A stretch of DNA of 64,000 bases from Pseudomonas sp. TCU-HL1 (lineage in GTDB: Bacteria > Pseudomonadota > Gammaproteobacteria > Pseudomonadales > Pseudomonadaceae): the NCBI RefSeq assembly GCF_001708505.1, contig NZ_CP015992.1, forward strand, positions 4,154,001-4,218,000, written 5' to 3'. Each line of letters starts with the position of its first letter. Position 1 is the stretch's first letter. The notes beneath the pieces were generated by a model. The model did not search any database and was not told where the DNA came from. It saw nothing but the letters and a program-made list of their open reading frames with translations. Shown here piece after piece: positions 8,033-17,043 of the stretch. A program made the position numbers and the translations under genes.

Positions 8033-8623
8033 GTGAAACAATTCATCGACTTCATCCCGCTGGTCCTCTTCTTCATCGTCTACAAACTGGAACCGCGCGC
8101 CATCGAGCTTGCCGGGCATACCTACATGCTAGGCGGTATTTTCAGCGCCACAGCAGTTCTGATCATCAGTTCCGTCATCGTCTATGGCGCGATCTTCCTG
8201 CTCCAGCGCCGCCTGGAAAAAGGCCAGTGGCTGACCCTGGCGGCCTGCCTGGTCTTCGGTGGTATGACCCTGGCGTTCCATAGCGAGACCTTCCTCAAGT
8301 GGAAAGCGCCCGTGGTGAATTGGCTCTTCGCCCTGGCCTTCGCCGGTAGCCACTTCATCGGCGACAAGCCGCTGATCCAACGCGTAATGGGCCATGCCCT
8401 GAGCCTGCCACAGGCCATCTGGGTACGCCTGAACCTGGCCTGGATCGCCTTCTTCCTCATCTGCGGCTTCGCCAACCTGTTCGTGGCGTTCACCTTCCAC
8501 GAGTTCTGGGTGGACTTCAAAGTCTTCGGCAGCCTCGGCATGACCGTGCTCTTCCTGGTCGGCCAGGGCGTCTACCTGGCCCGTCACATCCATGACGGCG
8601 AACCCGAAAAGCCCCAACAATAA
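8033..8623 (+). CDS. yciB: Inner membrane protein YciB (septation protein A / IspZ)
   Basis: A 196-residue integral membrane protein with five or six hydrophobic helices and the motifs VKQFIDFIPLVLFF, FIGDKPLIQRVMG and NLFVAFTF that define YciB. The protein links cell elongation and division machineries at the inner membrane. The start is GTG 8033; an upstream in-frame extension would read through the promoter region (a TATTAT -10-like box lies at 7998-8003). YciI follows after 8 bp. Confidence 0.9.
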   Translation: MKQFIDFIPLVLFFIVYKLEPRAIELAGHTYMLGGIFSATAVLIISSVIVYGAIFLLQRRLEKGQWLTLAACLVFGGMTLAFHSETFLKWKAPVVNWLFALAFAGSHFIGDKPLIQRVMGHALSLPQAIWVRLNLAWIAFFLICGFANLFVAFTFHEFWVDFKVFGSLGMTVLFLVGQGVYLARHIHDGEPEKPQQ

Positions 8624-8631
8624 GGATTGCC

Positions 8632-8931
8632 ATGCTCTACGCCATCATCGCCACCGACGTTGCCGGTTCCCTGGAAAACCGCCTCGCTGCCCGCCCTGCG
8701 CACCTCGCACGGCTGGAGCAACTGAAGGCCGAAGGCCGCATCGTGCTGGCCGGTCCGCACCCGGCAGTGGACAGCAACGATCCAGGCAGCGCCGGCTTCA
8801 CCGGTAGCCTGATCGTCGCCGAATTCGAATCCCTCGAGGCGGCCAGGGCCTGGGCAGACGCCGATCCCTATCGCGCCGCCGGCGTCTACGCCGACGTCGT
8901 GGTCAAGCCGTTCAAGCAGGTATTCCCCTAA
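8632..8931 (+). CDS. yciI: YciI-like protein
   Basis: A 99-residue ferredoxin-like-fold protein with the conserved His (RPAHLARLEQL) and Asp (WADADPY) residues of the YciI family and a GPHP motif. A catalytic role has been proposed for the His/Asp pair but the substrate is unknown. It has an AAGGA ribosome site and is coupled to yciB, the usual pairing in Pseudomonas (PA3201/PA3202-like). Confidence 0.88.
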   Translation: MLYAIIATDVAGSLENRLAARPAHLARLEQLKAEGRIVLAGPHPAVDSNDPGSAGFTGSLIVAEFESLEAARAWADADPYRAAGVYADVVVKPFKQVFP

Positions 8932-8972
8932 GTCAGCACCTCCAGCCGCCCCGCCAGGAAAAAGGAGTTCCC

Positions 8973-9425
8973 ATGCACGTCGGTCAATTGCCCCTGCTGT
9001 TAACCGCCGCGCTGCTCTGCAGCCTGGCCCAGGCTGAAGAACCCCAACAACCGGCACCGATCGCGGTCGGTGAGCCCACAGTTGTGGAAGCCCCTTCTGT
9101 TCCTGCCGTGGCAAACGACGCGCTGGTGGCCCAGGTCAACCAGCTCCAGCGCAGACTGGCCGAGAGCGAACGCCAGCGCAGCGAGCTGAACACCCAGCTC
9201 GAAGCCGCCAGCGGCGAGCGGGAGAACGCCCAGCTCGCCCGTCTGCGCCAGGAAAACCAGCGCCTCAAATTGCAGCTCAAGGAAGCCCACGCCACGCAAG
9301 CACCGCGCCTGCTGAGCGAACAGCAAGCCTGGTTCGCAGTGGGCGGCGGCGTGGCCCTGCTCTCCCTCGTTACCGGCCTGGCCGCTCGTGGCGGACGCCG
9401 CCAGCGCCGTCAATGGATCAACTGA
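8973..9425 (+). CDS. Exported coiled-coil protein with C-terminal membrane anchor (YgiM-like tail)
   Basis: A 150-residue protein: signal peptide (1-21, ending LAQA), a Pro/Val-rich linker, a coiled coil at about residues 48-105 and a membrane helix (WFAVGGGVALLSLVTGLAA) followed by an Arg-rich cytoplasmic end. The coiled coil plus helix matches the C-terminal half of YgiM/TIGR04211 proteins, but the SH3 domain is absent. It precedes the Cpx-like regulator and the last 8 nt sit next to that start, so it may belong to the envelope stress operon. Function unknown. Confidence 0.75.
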   Translation: MHVGQLPLLLTAALLCSLAQAEEPQQPAPIAVGEPTVVEAPSVPAVANDALVAQVNQLQRRLAESERQRSELNTQLEAASGERENAQLARLRQENQRLKLQLKEAHATQAPRLLSEQQAWFAVGGGVALLSLVTGLAARGGRRQRRQWIN

Positions 9426-9433
9426 CCCGTACC

Positions 9434-10111
9434 ATGAGTGAACTGCTGCTAATCGACGACGACCAGGAGCTCTGCGAACTCCTGATCAGCTGGCTCAGCC
9501 AGGAAGGCTTCAGCGCTCGCGCCTGCCATGACGGCCATTCGGCTCGCACTGCCCTGGCAGAACATGCCCCTGCAGCCGTGGTGCTGGACGTGATGCTGCC
9601 CGATGGCAGCGGCCTCGAACTGCTCAAGCAGTTACGCAGCGACTACCCGGAACTGCCTGTACTGATGCTCTCCGCTCGCGGTGAACCTCTGGATCGCATC
9701 CTTGGCCTGGAACTGGGAGCCGACGACTACCTGGCCAAACCCTGCGACCCTCGCGAGCTCACCGCCCGCCTGCGTGCCGTGCTGCGCCGCAGCCAGCCGC
9801 CGCAGCCCTCCAGCCAGCTCGAACTGGGCGACCTCTGCTACAGCCCTGCGCGCGGCATCGTCACGGTCGGCAACCACGAAATCAGCCTGACCCTGTCCGA
9901 GGGCCGCCTGCTCGAAGCCCTGCTGCGCCAGCCCGGCGAACCGCTGGACAAACAACAGCTGGCGCAACTGGCCCTGGGCCGCAAGCTGACCCTTTACGAC
10001 CGCAGCCTGGACATGCACGTCAGCAACCTGCGCAAGAAGCTCGGCCCTCACACGGACGGCCGCCCACGCATCCTGGCCCTGCGCAGTCGTGGCTATTACT
10101 ACAGCGCGTAG
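9434..10111 (+). CDS. cpxR: CpxR-like response regulator
   Basis: A 225-residue OmpR/PhoB-class regulator. The receiver has acidic residues IDDD at 7-10, phospho-acceptor Asp52 and the Lys of AKPCD; the C-terminal winged helix shows SEGRLLEALL and MHVSNLRKKLG. ATG 9434 gives the standard length; ATG 9413 is in frame and overlaps the preceding gene. The genes after it encode a CpxP/Spy-like periplasmic protein and a sensor kinase, the arrangement of PA3204-PA3206, so it likely controls envelope stress genes. Confidence 0.85.
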   Translation: MSELLLIDDDQELCELLISWLSQEGFSARACHDGHSARTALAEHAPAAVVLDVMLPDGSGLELLKQLRSDYPELPVLMLSARGEPLDRILGLELGADDYLAKPCDPRELTARLRAVLRRSQPPQPSSQLELGDLCYSPARGIVTVGNHEISLTLSEGRLLEALLRQPGEPLDKQQLAQLALGRKLTLYDRSLDMHVSNLRKKLGPHTDGRPRILALRSRGYYYSA

Positions 10112-10122
10112 GCAGGCGCCGT

Positions 10123-10139
10123 CTTTACCCAGGCTTTAC
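10123..10139 (+). promoter_or_regulatory. Candidate CpxR box in front of the cpxP-like gene
   Basis: CTTTAC is repeated directly with five bases between (10123-10128 and 10134-10139). This is close to the reverse complement of the CpxR recognition pattern GTAAA-N5-GTAAA, one base wider between cores. A TAGACT -10-like box follows at 10172-10177 with no good -35, as expected for an activator-dependent promoter. Confidence 0.5.
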
Positions 10140-10222
10140 GCACGACTGACTGCCCTTGACCTTGCCATCCCTAGACTGGGCACATCCGGCAACTGGCCGG
10201 AATCGAGACTAGGAGAACCACC

Positions 10223-10633
10223 ATGCGCAAGACCCTCACCGCCCTGCTGCTCGCCGCTACCCTGCCGACCCTGGCCATGGCCATGCCGGAAGGCGGTCCG
10301 CGCCATGAGCGCGGTTTCGGTGGCCACATGTTCAAGGAGCTGAATCTCACCCAGGAACAGCGCCAGGAAATCGGCAAGCTGATGCGCGATCAGATGAAGT
10401 CCCGTCACGACATCACCGAACGTTACCTGGACAAGCTGCCGGCCGCCGAACGCAAGGCCATGCAAGACGAGCTCAAGGCCGCCGAAACCAAGAACCGCGA
10501 CGCGATCCGCGCCCAGCTCAAGCCCGAGCAGCAGAAGACCTTCGACGAGATCCAGAAGAAGATGGAAGAACGCCGCGCCGAACGCGCCGAATTCGAAGCC
10601 TGGAAGGCCGAGAAAGACAAAAAGGCCCAGTAA
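10223..10633 (+). CDS. CpxP/Spy-family periplasmic stress protein
   Basis: A 136-residue protein with a signal peptide ending AMA (residues 1-20), then an all-helical, highly charged domain. The LNLTQEQR segment is a variant of the LTxxQ motif that defines the Spy/CpxP family, and a second related LKPEQQK segment follows. Family members act as periplasmic chaperones and as inhibitors of the CpxA sensor. It lies between the regulator and kinase genes and is followed by a hairpin that may lower kinase expression. Confidence 0.85.
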   Translation: MRKTLTALLLAATLPTLAMAMPEGGPRHERGFGGHMFKELNLTQEQRQEIGKLMRDQMKSRHDITERYLDKLPAAERKAMQDELKAAETKNRDAIRAQLKPEQQKTFDEIQKKMEERRAERAEFEAWKAEKDKKAQ

Positions 10634-10664
10634 TCCCACGCGGCCCGACCGCACTGCACAACCC

Positions 10665-10696
10665 TGCCCATCAGGCTGTCCGGCCTGATGGGCTTT
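10665..10696 (+). terminator. Hairpin between cpxP-like gene and sensor kinase gene
   Basis: An 11-bp perfect stem (10665-10675 with 10683-10693), seven-base loop and a short T-run. It lies inside the predicted operon, so it probably acts as a partial terminator giving more chaperone than kinase. An in-frame ATG at 10688 falls inside the stem, supporting GTG 10715 as the kinase start. Confidence 0.7.
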
Positions 10697-10714
10697 GCCG
10701 TTCAGGAGCAACCC

Positions 10715-12040
10715 GTGCGTTCACTCTTCTGGCGAATCCTGGCCACGCTCTGGCTGGCCCTGGCCCTGGTCGCCGGCCTGTCCATCCTGCTGGGCCGCGC
10801 GCTGAACCAGGATGCCTGGATCCTCAACCACCATCCTCGCCTCCAGGGCCTGGCCGAGCGCCTGGTGCAACGCTACGAGGAGCAGGGACGGCAGGACACC
10901 CAGCGCTATCTGGAGCACTTCCGCCACCGCGCGCGGATCGACGTACAGATCCTCAACGACACCGGCCAGCCCGTGGTCAAAGGTACCTTCCCACCGCGCG
11001 CCGCCGCCTTCGAAGCCCGCCACGACAACCCGCGCCGCCTGCCCTGGCGACGCCTCACCGAGGAGTTCACCAGCCCGTCGAGCGGCGACTCTTACCTGCT
11101 GATCTATCGCATCCCCTACCCCGAGCTGGACGCCTGGCACCGTGGCAGCCTGCTCTGGCCGATCAGCGCCCTGGGCATCGCCCTGGTGGTGCTTACGCTG
11201 TTCAGCCTGGCCCTGGCCCTCTCCATCACCCGCCCGCTCGACCGCCTGCGCCGGGCCGTACATGACCTCGGCCAGACAACCTATCAGCAGGACAGCCTGG
11301 CCCGCCTGGCGCGCCGGCGAGATGAACTGGGCGTACTGGCCGGCGACTTCAACCGCATGGGCCAGCGCCTGCAGGGCCTGATCGGCAGCCAGCGCCAACT
11401 TCTGCGCGACGTGTCCCACGAACTGCGTTCGCCACTGGCGCGGCTGCGCATCGCCCTGGCCCTGGCCGAGCGCGCCGAACCGCAGCAGCGTGAGGCGCTG
11501 TGGCCGCGGCTGGGCCAGGAGTGCGATCGGCTGGAGGCGCTGATCAGCGAGATTCTCGCCCTTGCCCGGCTCGACGCCGAACCCGGTGCCCGCCAGCCCA
11601 TCGACCTGGGGGCGCTGCTGGACAAGTTGAAGGAGGATGCCCGGCTCCTCGCCCCGGAGCAGGAGGTGCGTATCGACTGCAACGGCGAGCCGAAACTGGA
11701 CGGCTGGCCCGACATGCTGGAACGGGCGCTGGACAACCTGCTGCGCAACGCCCTGCGTTTCACCCCGCTGGGGCAGCCGATCGAAGTGACGGTGAAGGAA
11801 GGCAATGGCGGCCTGGAGCTGACGGTTCGCGATCACGGCCCCGGCGTTGCTCCCGAGTACCTGGCGCAGCTGGGCGAGCCCTTCTTCCGCGCGCCCAATC
11901 AGGCCGGTGCCGGCCATGGCCTGGGGCTGGCCATTGCCCGCCGGGCGGTGGAACGCCACGGCGGCAGCCTGCACCTGGGCAATCATCCCGAGGGCGGCTT
12001 CATCGCCACCCTGGAATTGCCCCTCGCACTGACGACCTGA
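10715..12040 (+). CDS. CpxA/CpxS-like envelope sensor histidine kinase
   Basis: A 441-residue membrane kinase: TM helix at 8-28, a periplasmic sensor of about 115 residues, TM helix at 147-170, HAMP, a HisKA domain with His235 in SHELRSPL, and an HATPase domain with N box (LDNLLRNALRF), DHGPGV and GHGLGLAIARR. GTG 10715 is preceded by CAGGAG. It should phosphorylate the regulator encoded at 9434. Gene order matches PA3204-PA3206. Confidence 0.87.
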   Translation: MRSLFWRILATLWLALALVAGLSILLGRALNQDAWILNHHPRLQGLAERLVQRYEEQGRQDTQRYLEHFRHRARIDVQILNDTGQPVVKGTFPPRAAAFEARHDNPRRLPWRRLTEEFTSPSSGDSYLLIYRIPYPELDAWHRGSLLWPISALGIALVVLTLFSLALALSITRPLDRLRRAVHDLGQTTYQQDSLARLARRRDELGVLAGDFNRMGQRLQGLIGSQRQLLRDVSHELRSPLARLRIALALAERAEPQQREALWPRLGQECDRLEALISEILALARLDAEPGARQPIDLGALLDKLKEDARLLAPEQEVRIDCNGEPKLDGWPDMLERALDNLLRNALRFTPLGQPIEVTVKEGNGGLELTVRDHGPGVAPEYLAQLGEPFFRAPNQAGAGHGLGLAIARRAVERHGGSLHLGNHPEGGFIATLELPLALTT

Positions 12041-12598
12041 TCAGCCCCAGGCCTGGACGAAGTCCGCCGGAGCCAGCTCCGGCGCGGCGCGGCGTTCGCC
12101 TTCGACGCTGCCCAGATACAGGAAGCCGACAATGCGCTCCTGCTCGCTCAACCCCAGACCGGCAGCCACGGTGCGGTCATAGGCCAGCTCTCCGGTCCGC
12201 CAGATGGCCCCCAGCCCCTGGGCATGCGCGGCCAGCAGGATGCCGTGGGCGGCACAGCCGGCCGACAGCAACTGCTCCACCTCTGGCACCTTGTGGCCGG
12301 CCTGCAGGGTAGCGACCACCACCACCATCAGCGGCGCTCGCAACGGCATGTTGCGTGCTTTGGTGGTGACGGCTTCAGGTGCTTGCGGGTCCTTGGCCAG
12401 CGCAGCCGAGACGAACAACTCACCGAGCTTCGCGCGCGCCTCGCCCTCGATGGTGAGGAAGCGCCAGGGGCGCAGGTAGCCGTGATCCGGGGCGCGCAGG
12501 GCCGCGCGGAACAGCAGTTCACGCTGGGCGGCATCCGGCGCCGGCTCTTTCAGGCGAGCCAGGGATACGCGGTTGAGCAGAGCGTCGAGAGCCTCCAT
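12041..12598 (-). CDS. YdjA-like nitroreductase family protein
   Basis: A 185-residue FMN-dependent nitroreductase of the short YdjA type, with RAALRAPDHGYLRPWRF (flavin and dimer contacts) and GAIWRTGELAYD. Substrate unknown. The ATG at 12598 is preceded by GGAGGTG. The frame is open further upstream without a ribosome site. Its stop touches the end of the convergent kinase gene, leaving no terminator space. Confidence 0.82.
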   Translation of the reverse strand: MEALDALLNRVSLARLKEPAPDAAQRELLFRAALRAPDHGYLRPWRFLTIEGEARAKLGELFVSAALAKDPQAPEAVTTKARNMPLRAPLMVVVVATLQAGHKVPEVEQLLSAGCAAHGILLAAHAQGLGAIWRTGELAYDRTVAAGLGLSEQERIVGFLYLGSVEGERRAAPELAPADFVQAWG

Positions 12599-12780
12599 CG
12601 GGCACCTCCAGAAATCAGGGAGCCGGCATTCTAGCCGATAACGCGACTCAGTCTCGAAGCAGCTGGACCGTGACGCCCGCCAAACGCCTGCACCGCCCTG
12701 CACACTGCGTATATCGCGCATATCGCGGCGCTCAAAGGCCCAGTAGAATCGCCCGTTCGACTACCGCCCGTGAGAGTTCC

Positions 12781-14235
12781 ATGTCACTGCCGACACTGCG
12801 CACCATCGGCTTCATCATCGGCCTTTTCCTCATCACGCTGGCGGTCAGCATGGTCATTCCCATGCTGACCCTGCTGATCTACGAGCGCACTGACGACATC
12901 TTCGCCTTTCTCTGGTCGAGCCTGATCACCTTCATCGCCGGCGTGGCGCTGGTAGCACCCGGTCGCCCCGAGCACGCTCACTTGCGTCCACGGGACATGT
13001 ACATGCTGACCACGGCGAGCTGGGTCATCGTTTGCGGCTTCGCAGCCCTGCCCATGGTGCTGATCCAGCACATCAGCTACACCGACTCCTTCTTCGAAAC
13101 CATGTCCGGCATCACCACCACCGGCTCTACGGTGCTCACCGGGCTGGACAGCGCTTCCCCAGGGCTGCTGATCTGGCGCTCGATGCTGCACTGGCTGGGC
13201 GGGATCGGCTTCATCGGCATGGCCGTCGCCATCCTGCCGCTGCTGCGAGTCGGCGGCATGCGCCTGTTCCAGACCGAATCCTCCGACTGGGGTGAGAAAG
13301 TCATGCCGCGCTCGCACATGGTGGCCAAGTACATCGTGCTGGTTTACACCGGGCTGACGGTGTTCGGCACCCTGGCCTTCTGGCTGGCCGGGATGACGCC
13401 TTTCGAGGCGGTCAACCATGCCATGTCGCTGATCTCCACCGGCGGTTTCTCGACGTCTGACTTGTCGCTGGCCAACTGGAAACAGCCGGCAGTGCACTGG
13501 GTAGCGGTGGTGATCATGATGCTCGGCAGCCTGCCCTTCACCTTGTTCGTCGCGACCATGCGCGGCAACCGGGCCGCCCTGTTGCGCGACCACCAGGTAC
13601 ACGGCTTCGTCGGTTTCCTGGTCATCACCTGGCTGCTGGTCGGCACCTGGCTCTGGGCCAATTCCGACAACGGCTGGTTCGACGCCGTACGCATCGTCGC
13701 GGTGAACGTTACGTCAGTGGTGACTACCACGGGCGTGGCACTCGGCGACTACACCCTGTGGGGCAGTTTCTCGGTGATGCTGTTCTTCTACCTGACGTTC
13801 ATCGGCGGTTGCTCCGGGTCCACCGCCGGCGGCCTGAAAATCTTCCGCTTCCAGGTCGCGTGGCAACTGCTCAAGGCCAACCTGCAGCAGTTGGTGCACC
13901 CACGCGCAGTGATCAAGCAGCAGTACAACAACCACAACCTCGACGACGACATCGTCCGCTCGCTGATTACCTTCTCGTTCTTTTTCACCACCACCATCGC
14001 GGTGATCGCCCTCGGCCTCTGCCTGCTCGGCCTGGACTGGGTCACTGCCCTGACCGGCGCCGCCACTGCGGTGTGCAACGTAGGACCGGGCCTGGGGCCG
14101 ATCATTGGCCCGGTGGGTAACTTCTCCACCCTGCCGGATTCGGCAAAATGGCTGCTCACGGTCGGCATGCTGCTGGGCCGTCTGGAGATCCTCACGGTGC
14201 TGGTGCTGTTCACGCCCAAGTTCTGGAAACACTGA
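12781..14235 (+). CDS. trkH: Trk potassium uptake protein TrkH, first copy
   Basis: A 484-residue K+ transport subunit made of four M1-P-M2 units. The selectivity-filter glycines are all present: TTTGST, STGGFST, TTTGVAL and NVGPGLG. It moves K+ with the cytoplasmic TrkA protein, which is not encoded here. The gene is preceded by a TAGAAT box at 12744-12749. A second copy of the same length follows after 78 bp. Confidence 0.92.
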   Translation: MSLPTLRTIGFIIGLFLITLAVSMVIPMLTLLIYERTDDIFAFLWSSLITFIAGVALVAPGRPEHAHLRPRDMYMLTTASWVIVCGFAALPMVLIQHISYTDSFFETMSGITTTGSTVLTGLDSASPGLLIWRSMLHWLGGIGFIGMAVAILPLLRVGGMRLFQTESSDWGEKVMPRSHMVAKYIVLVYTGLTVFGTLAFWLAGMTPFEAVNHAMSLISTGGFSTSDLSLANWKQPAVHWVAVVIMMLGSLPFTLFVATMRGNRAALLRDHQVHGFVGFLVITWLLVGTWLWANSDNGWFDAVRIVAVNVTSVVTTTGVALGDYTLWGSFSVMLFFYLTFIGGCSGSTAGGLKIFRFQVAWQLLKANLQQLVHPRAVIKQQYNNHNLDDDIVRSLITFSFFFTTTIAVIALGLCLLGLDWVTALTGAATAVCNVGPGLGPIIGPVGNFSTLPDSAKWLLTVGMLLGRLEILTVLVLFTPKFWKH

Positions 14236-14252
14236 AACTGGCGCCCATCCGG

Positions 14253-14280
14253 TTTACAGGGCGCCGGGCGCGGTTAGAAT
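14253..14280 (+). promoter_or_regulatory. Sigma70 promoter of the second trkH
   Basis: TTTACA (14253-14258), 16-bp spacer and TAGAAT (14275-14280) lie 34 bp before the second trkH ATG. The -35 lies in the loop of a small hairpin (14240-14246 with 14259-14265) that follows the first gene, so the second copy can be expressed on its own. Confidence 0.6.
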
Positions 14281-14313
14281 TGCGCCTTTCGCCCTCTGCC
14301 TGAAACGGACCCC

Positions 14314-15768
14314 ATGGCCCTGCCGACCCTTCGCATCATCGGCTTCCTCAACGGCATCTTCCTGATTACCCTGGCGGTCAGCATGGTCATTCCCGTGCTG
14401 ACCCTGGTGGTCTATGACCGCACCGGGGACATCAACGCCTTCATCTGGTCGAGCCTCGCCACGTTCATCGCCGGCCTCGCCCTGGTCATCCCCGGACGCC
14501 CGGATCATGTTCACCTGCGCCCGCGCGACATGTACCTGTTGACTGTTTCCAGCTGGATCATCGTCGGCATCTTCGCGGCCCTGCCCTTCCTGCTCACCCA
14601 GCGCATCAGTTACACCGACGCCTGGTTCGAGAGCATGTCGGGCATCACGGCCACCGGCGCCACCGTGCTCAGCGGGCTGGACAACATGTCGCCGGGCATC
14701 CTGATCTGGCGCTCGCTGCTGCACTGGCTGGGGGGCATCGGCTTCATCGGCATGGCCGTGGCGATCCTGCCGTTGCTGCGGATCGGCGGCATGCGCCTGT
14801 TCCAGACCGAATCATCCGACCGCTCGGACAAGGTCCTGCCGCGCTCGCATATAGTGGCCAAGTACATCGTCGCCATTTACATCGGCCTCAGCGCCCTCGG
14901 CGCCCTGGCGTTCTGGTTGGCGGGCATGAGCCCGTTCGACGCGATCAACCACGCCATGTCCGCCATTTCCACCGGGGGGTTCTCCACCTCCGACCAGTCC
15001 CTGGCCAAGTGGCAGCAGCCGGCGGTTCACTGGGTGGCGGTGGTGGTGATGATCCTCGGCAGCCTGCCCTTCATGCTTTACGTGACCGTGTTCCGCGGCC
15101 ATCGCATGGCGCTGTTCAAGGATGAACAGGTACGCGGTTTCCTTGGCCTGCTGCTGGCGATCTGGCTGGTGCTCGGCACCTGGTACTGGCTGACGACCAA
15201 CCTGCACTGGCTGGATGCCCTGCGCCACGTGGCGGTGAATACCACGTCGATCCTCACCACCACCGGCTTCGCCCTGGGTGACTACAGCCTGTGGGGCAAC
15301 TTCTCGCTGATGCTGTTCTTCTACCTGGGCTTCGTCGGCGGCTGCTCCGGTTCCACGGCCGGCGGTATCAAGATCTTCCGCTTCCAGGTGGCCTACATCC
15401 TGCTCAAGGCCAACCTCAAGCAGTTGGTGCATCCACGGGCGGTGATCAAGCAGGTCTACAACGGCCATCGCCTGGACGATGACATCGTCCGCTCGATCCT
15501 GACCTTCTCCTTCTTCTTCACCATCATCATCTGCGCCATCGCCCTGGGCCTGTCACTGATGGGATTGGACTGGATCACCGCCCTCACTGGCGCCGCCGCC
15601 ACGGTTTCCGGCGTCGGCCCCGGACTGGGCGAGATCATCGGCCCGGCCGGCAACTTCTCCAGCCTGCCGGATGGCGCCAAATGGCTGCTGACCCTCGGCA
15701 TGCTGCTGGGCCGTCTGGAGATCCTGACCGTACTGGTGCTGCTGACGCCCTACTTCTGGCGGCATTGA
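14314..15768 (+). CDS. Trk potassium uptake protein TrkH, second copy
   Basis: Also 484 residues and collinear with the first copy over its whole length; most residues are identical, with divergence spread evenly. Filter motifs are TATGAT, STGGFST, TTTGFAL and GVGPGLG, so the glycines are intact but residues beside them differ in filters 1, 3 and 4 (TTGST to ATGAT, GVAL to GFAL, NVGPG to GVGPG). This suggests a working transporter with altered affinity or regulation. Its own promoter precedes it. A REP pair ends the unit. Confidence 0.9.
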   Translation: MALPTLRIIGFLNGIFLITLAVSMVIPVLTLVVYDRTGDINAFIWSSLATFIAGLALVIPGRPDHVHLRPRDMYLLTVSSWIIVGIFAALPFLLTQRISYTDAWFESMSGITATGATVLSGLDNMSPGILIWRSLLHWLGGIGFIGMAVAILPLLRIGGMRLFQTESSDRSDKVLPRSHIVAKYIVAIYIGLSALGALAFWLAGMSPFDAINHAMSAISTGGFSTSDQSLAKWQQPAVHWVAVVVMILGSLPFMLYVTVFRGHRMALFKDEQVRGFLGLLLAIWLVLGTWYWLTTNLHWLDALRHVAVNTTSILTTTGFALGDYSLWGNFSLMLFFYLGFVGGCSGSTAGGIKIFRFQVAYILLKANLKQLVHPRAVIKQVYNGHRLDDDIVRSILTFSFFFTIIICAIALGLSLMGLDWITALTGAAATVSGVGPGLGEIIGPAGNFSSLPDGAKWLLTLGMLLGRLEILTVLVLLTPYFWRH

Positions 15769-15796
15769 GAAGGGAAGTCTCGATCAGTACCTGGGT

Positions 15797-15870
15797 GCGG
15801 AATTCATTCGCGACAAGGCCCCATATGGGCAGGCCTGTAGCCTGCTTCGCGATTGAAATCGCGCCTACAG
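15797..15870. repeat. REP-type inverted pair between trkH2 and the AraC gene
   Basis: GCGGAATTCATTCGCGAC on one side and GCGATTGAAATCGCGCCTAC on the other form an imperfect inverted pair around a central CAGGCCTGTAGCCTG segment, in a convergent gap. It is related to the units at 2797, 18897 and 56931. Confidence 0.65.
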
Positions 15871-15888
15871 AGAAGAATGCGGCGGGAA

Positions 15889-16899
15889 TCAGCCCTCTTC
15901 CAACCGCGCGCGGTATTCCCCAGGCGTGCTGTCGAACCAGCGGCGGAAGGCGCGGAAGAAGTTGCTCGGATCGGCAAACCCCAACAGGTAGGCAATCTCC
16001 AGCAAGGTCAGGTTCACCTGCGCCAGGTACTGCTCGGCCAACTCGCGACGCGTGTCGTCGAGCAGTTGCTGGAAGCTCACCCCCTCCTCCTGCAAACGCC
16101 GCTGCAGGGTGCGCTGGGACAGGTGCATGGAGCTGGCCACCACTTCGCGCTTGGGTTCGCCCTGGGGCAGCAGGCGGCAGAGCACCTGGCGCACCTGATG
16201 GGTGACGCGGGTCCCGGAGAAGCGTGCCAGATAGTCGCCGGCGAAGCGATCATGCAGCTGCGCCAGCGACTCGTTGGCGGTGGGCAGCGAGACTTCCATG
16301 TCGGCGCGGCTGAACAGCAACGCGCAATGTTCGGCATTGAAACGCAGCGGCGCCTGGAAGACCTGGCGATAGGGCTCCAGGTCCACCGGCGCCGGCCCCT
16401 GGAAGCGAATTTCCAGCGGGTTGATCGGCCGCCCCGTCATCCAGCGGCAGAATGCCAGGCAATAAGCCATGGAAGCTTCCGCGCTCTGCCGGGCCGGCGG
16501 CAGTCGGTCACCATGGATCGACAGGCGCAGCTCGTAGCCTTCCGGCAGGGCGCAAAAACTGAGGTCGGCGCCTTCGGCGATGATTCGCTGATAACGCACC
16601 AGCCGCGTGAATCCCTCCTTGAGGCTGCGGCTGGACATCAGCGCGTAACCCACCACATGGAAGGACGCCGGGCGCACCACCTTGGCCATGTTCAGGCCGA
16701 TGGCCGGATTGCCTGAGAGCTCCACGGCACGCAGCCAGAGGCGGGTCATGCCGTCCTGGGGGAAACGGGCGTCGGGATCGTTCAGGGCCTGGTAGTCGAG
16801 ACCGAGTTCCGGAAACAGATTGCGGCAATCCACTCCGCCCATTTCCAGGGCCTGGACGATTCCAAGGGCCCAGCTCGAAGATGTCGTGCGTTCGCTCAT
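15889..16899 (-). CDS. AraC-family transcriptional regulator (OruR/ArgR-type N-terminus)
   Basis: A 336-residue regulator. Residues 15-200 form the helical ligand-binding domain of the arabinose-binding-like group seen in OruR; the last 100 residues carry two helix-turn-helix motifs, with SQRTLQRRLQEEG and LLGFADPSNFFRAFRRWFD. The inducer is unknown. It is divergent from the Mpo1-like gene at 17044, a possible target. Position matches PA3215. Confidence 0.87.
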   Translation of the reverse strand: MSERTTSSSWALGIVQALEMGGVDCRNLFPELGLDYQALNDPDARFPQDGMTRLWLRAVELSGNPAIGLNMAKVVRPASFHVVGYALMSSRSLKEGFTRLVRYQRIIAEGADLSFCALPEGYELRLSIHGDRLPPARQSAEASMAYCLAFCRWMTGRPINPLEIRFQGPAPVDLEPYRQVFQAPLRFNAEHCALLFSRADMEVSLPTANESLAQLHDRFAGDYLARFSGTRVTHQVRQVLCRLLPQGEPKREVVASSMHLSQRTLQRRLQEEGVSFQQLLDDTRRELAEQYLAQVNLTLLEIAYLLGFADPSNFFRAFRRWFDSTPGEYRARLEEG

Positions 16900-17043
16900 G
16901 GCGCCTTCTTGTTCTGAGGTTCAAGACAGCCGCCAGCAGGGCTGGCGTGCCGGCAAGGATACTAAAGTGGCGCTCATTGTCACTGGCCCTCGGAGACTCC
17001 CGTCCTACACTGCTCCAGACAACAAGAACCTGGAGCCGCCACC

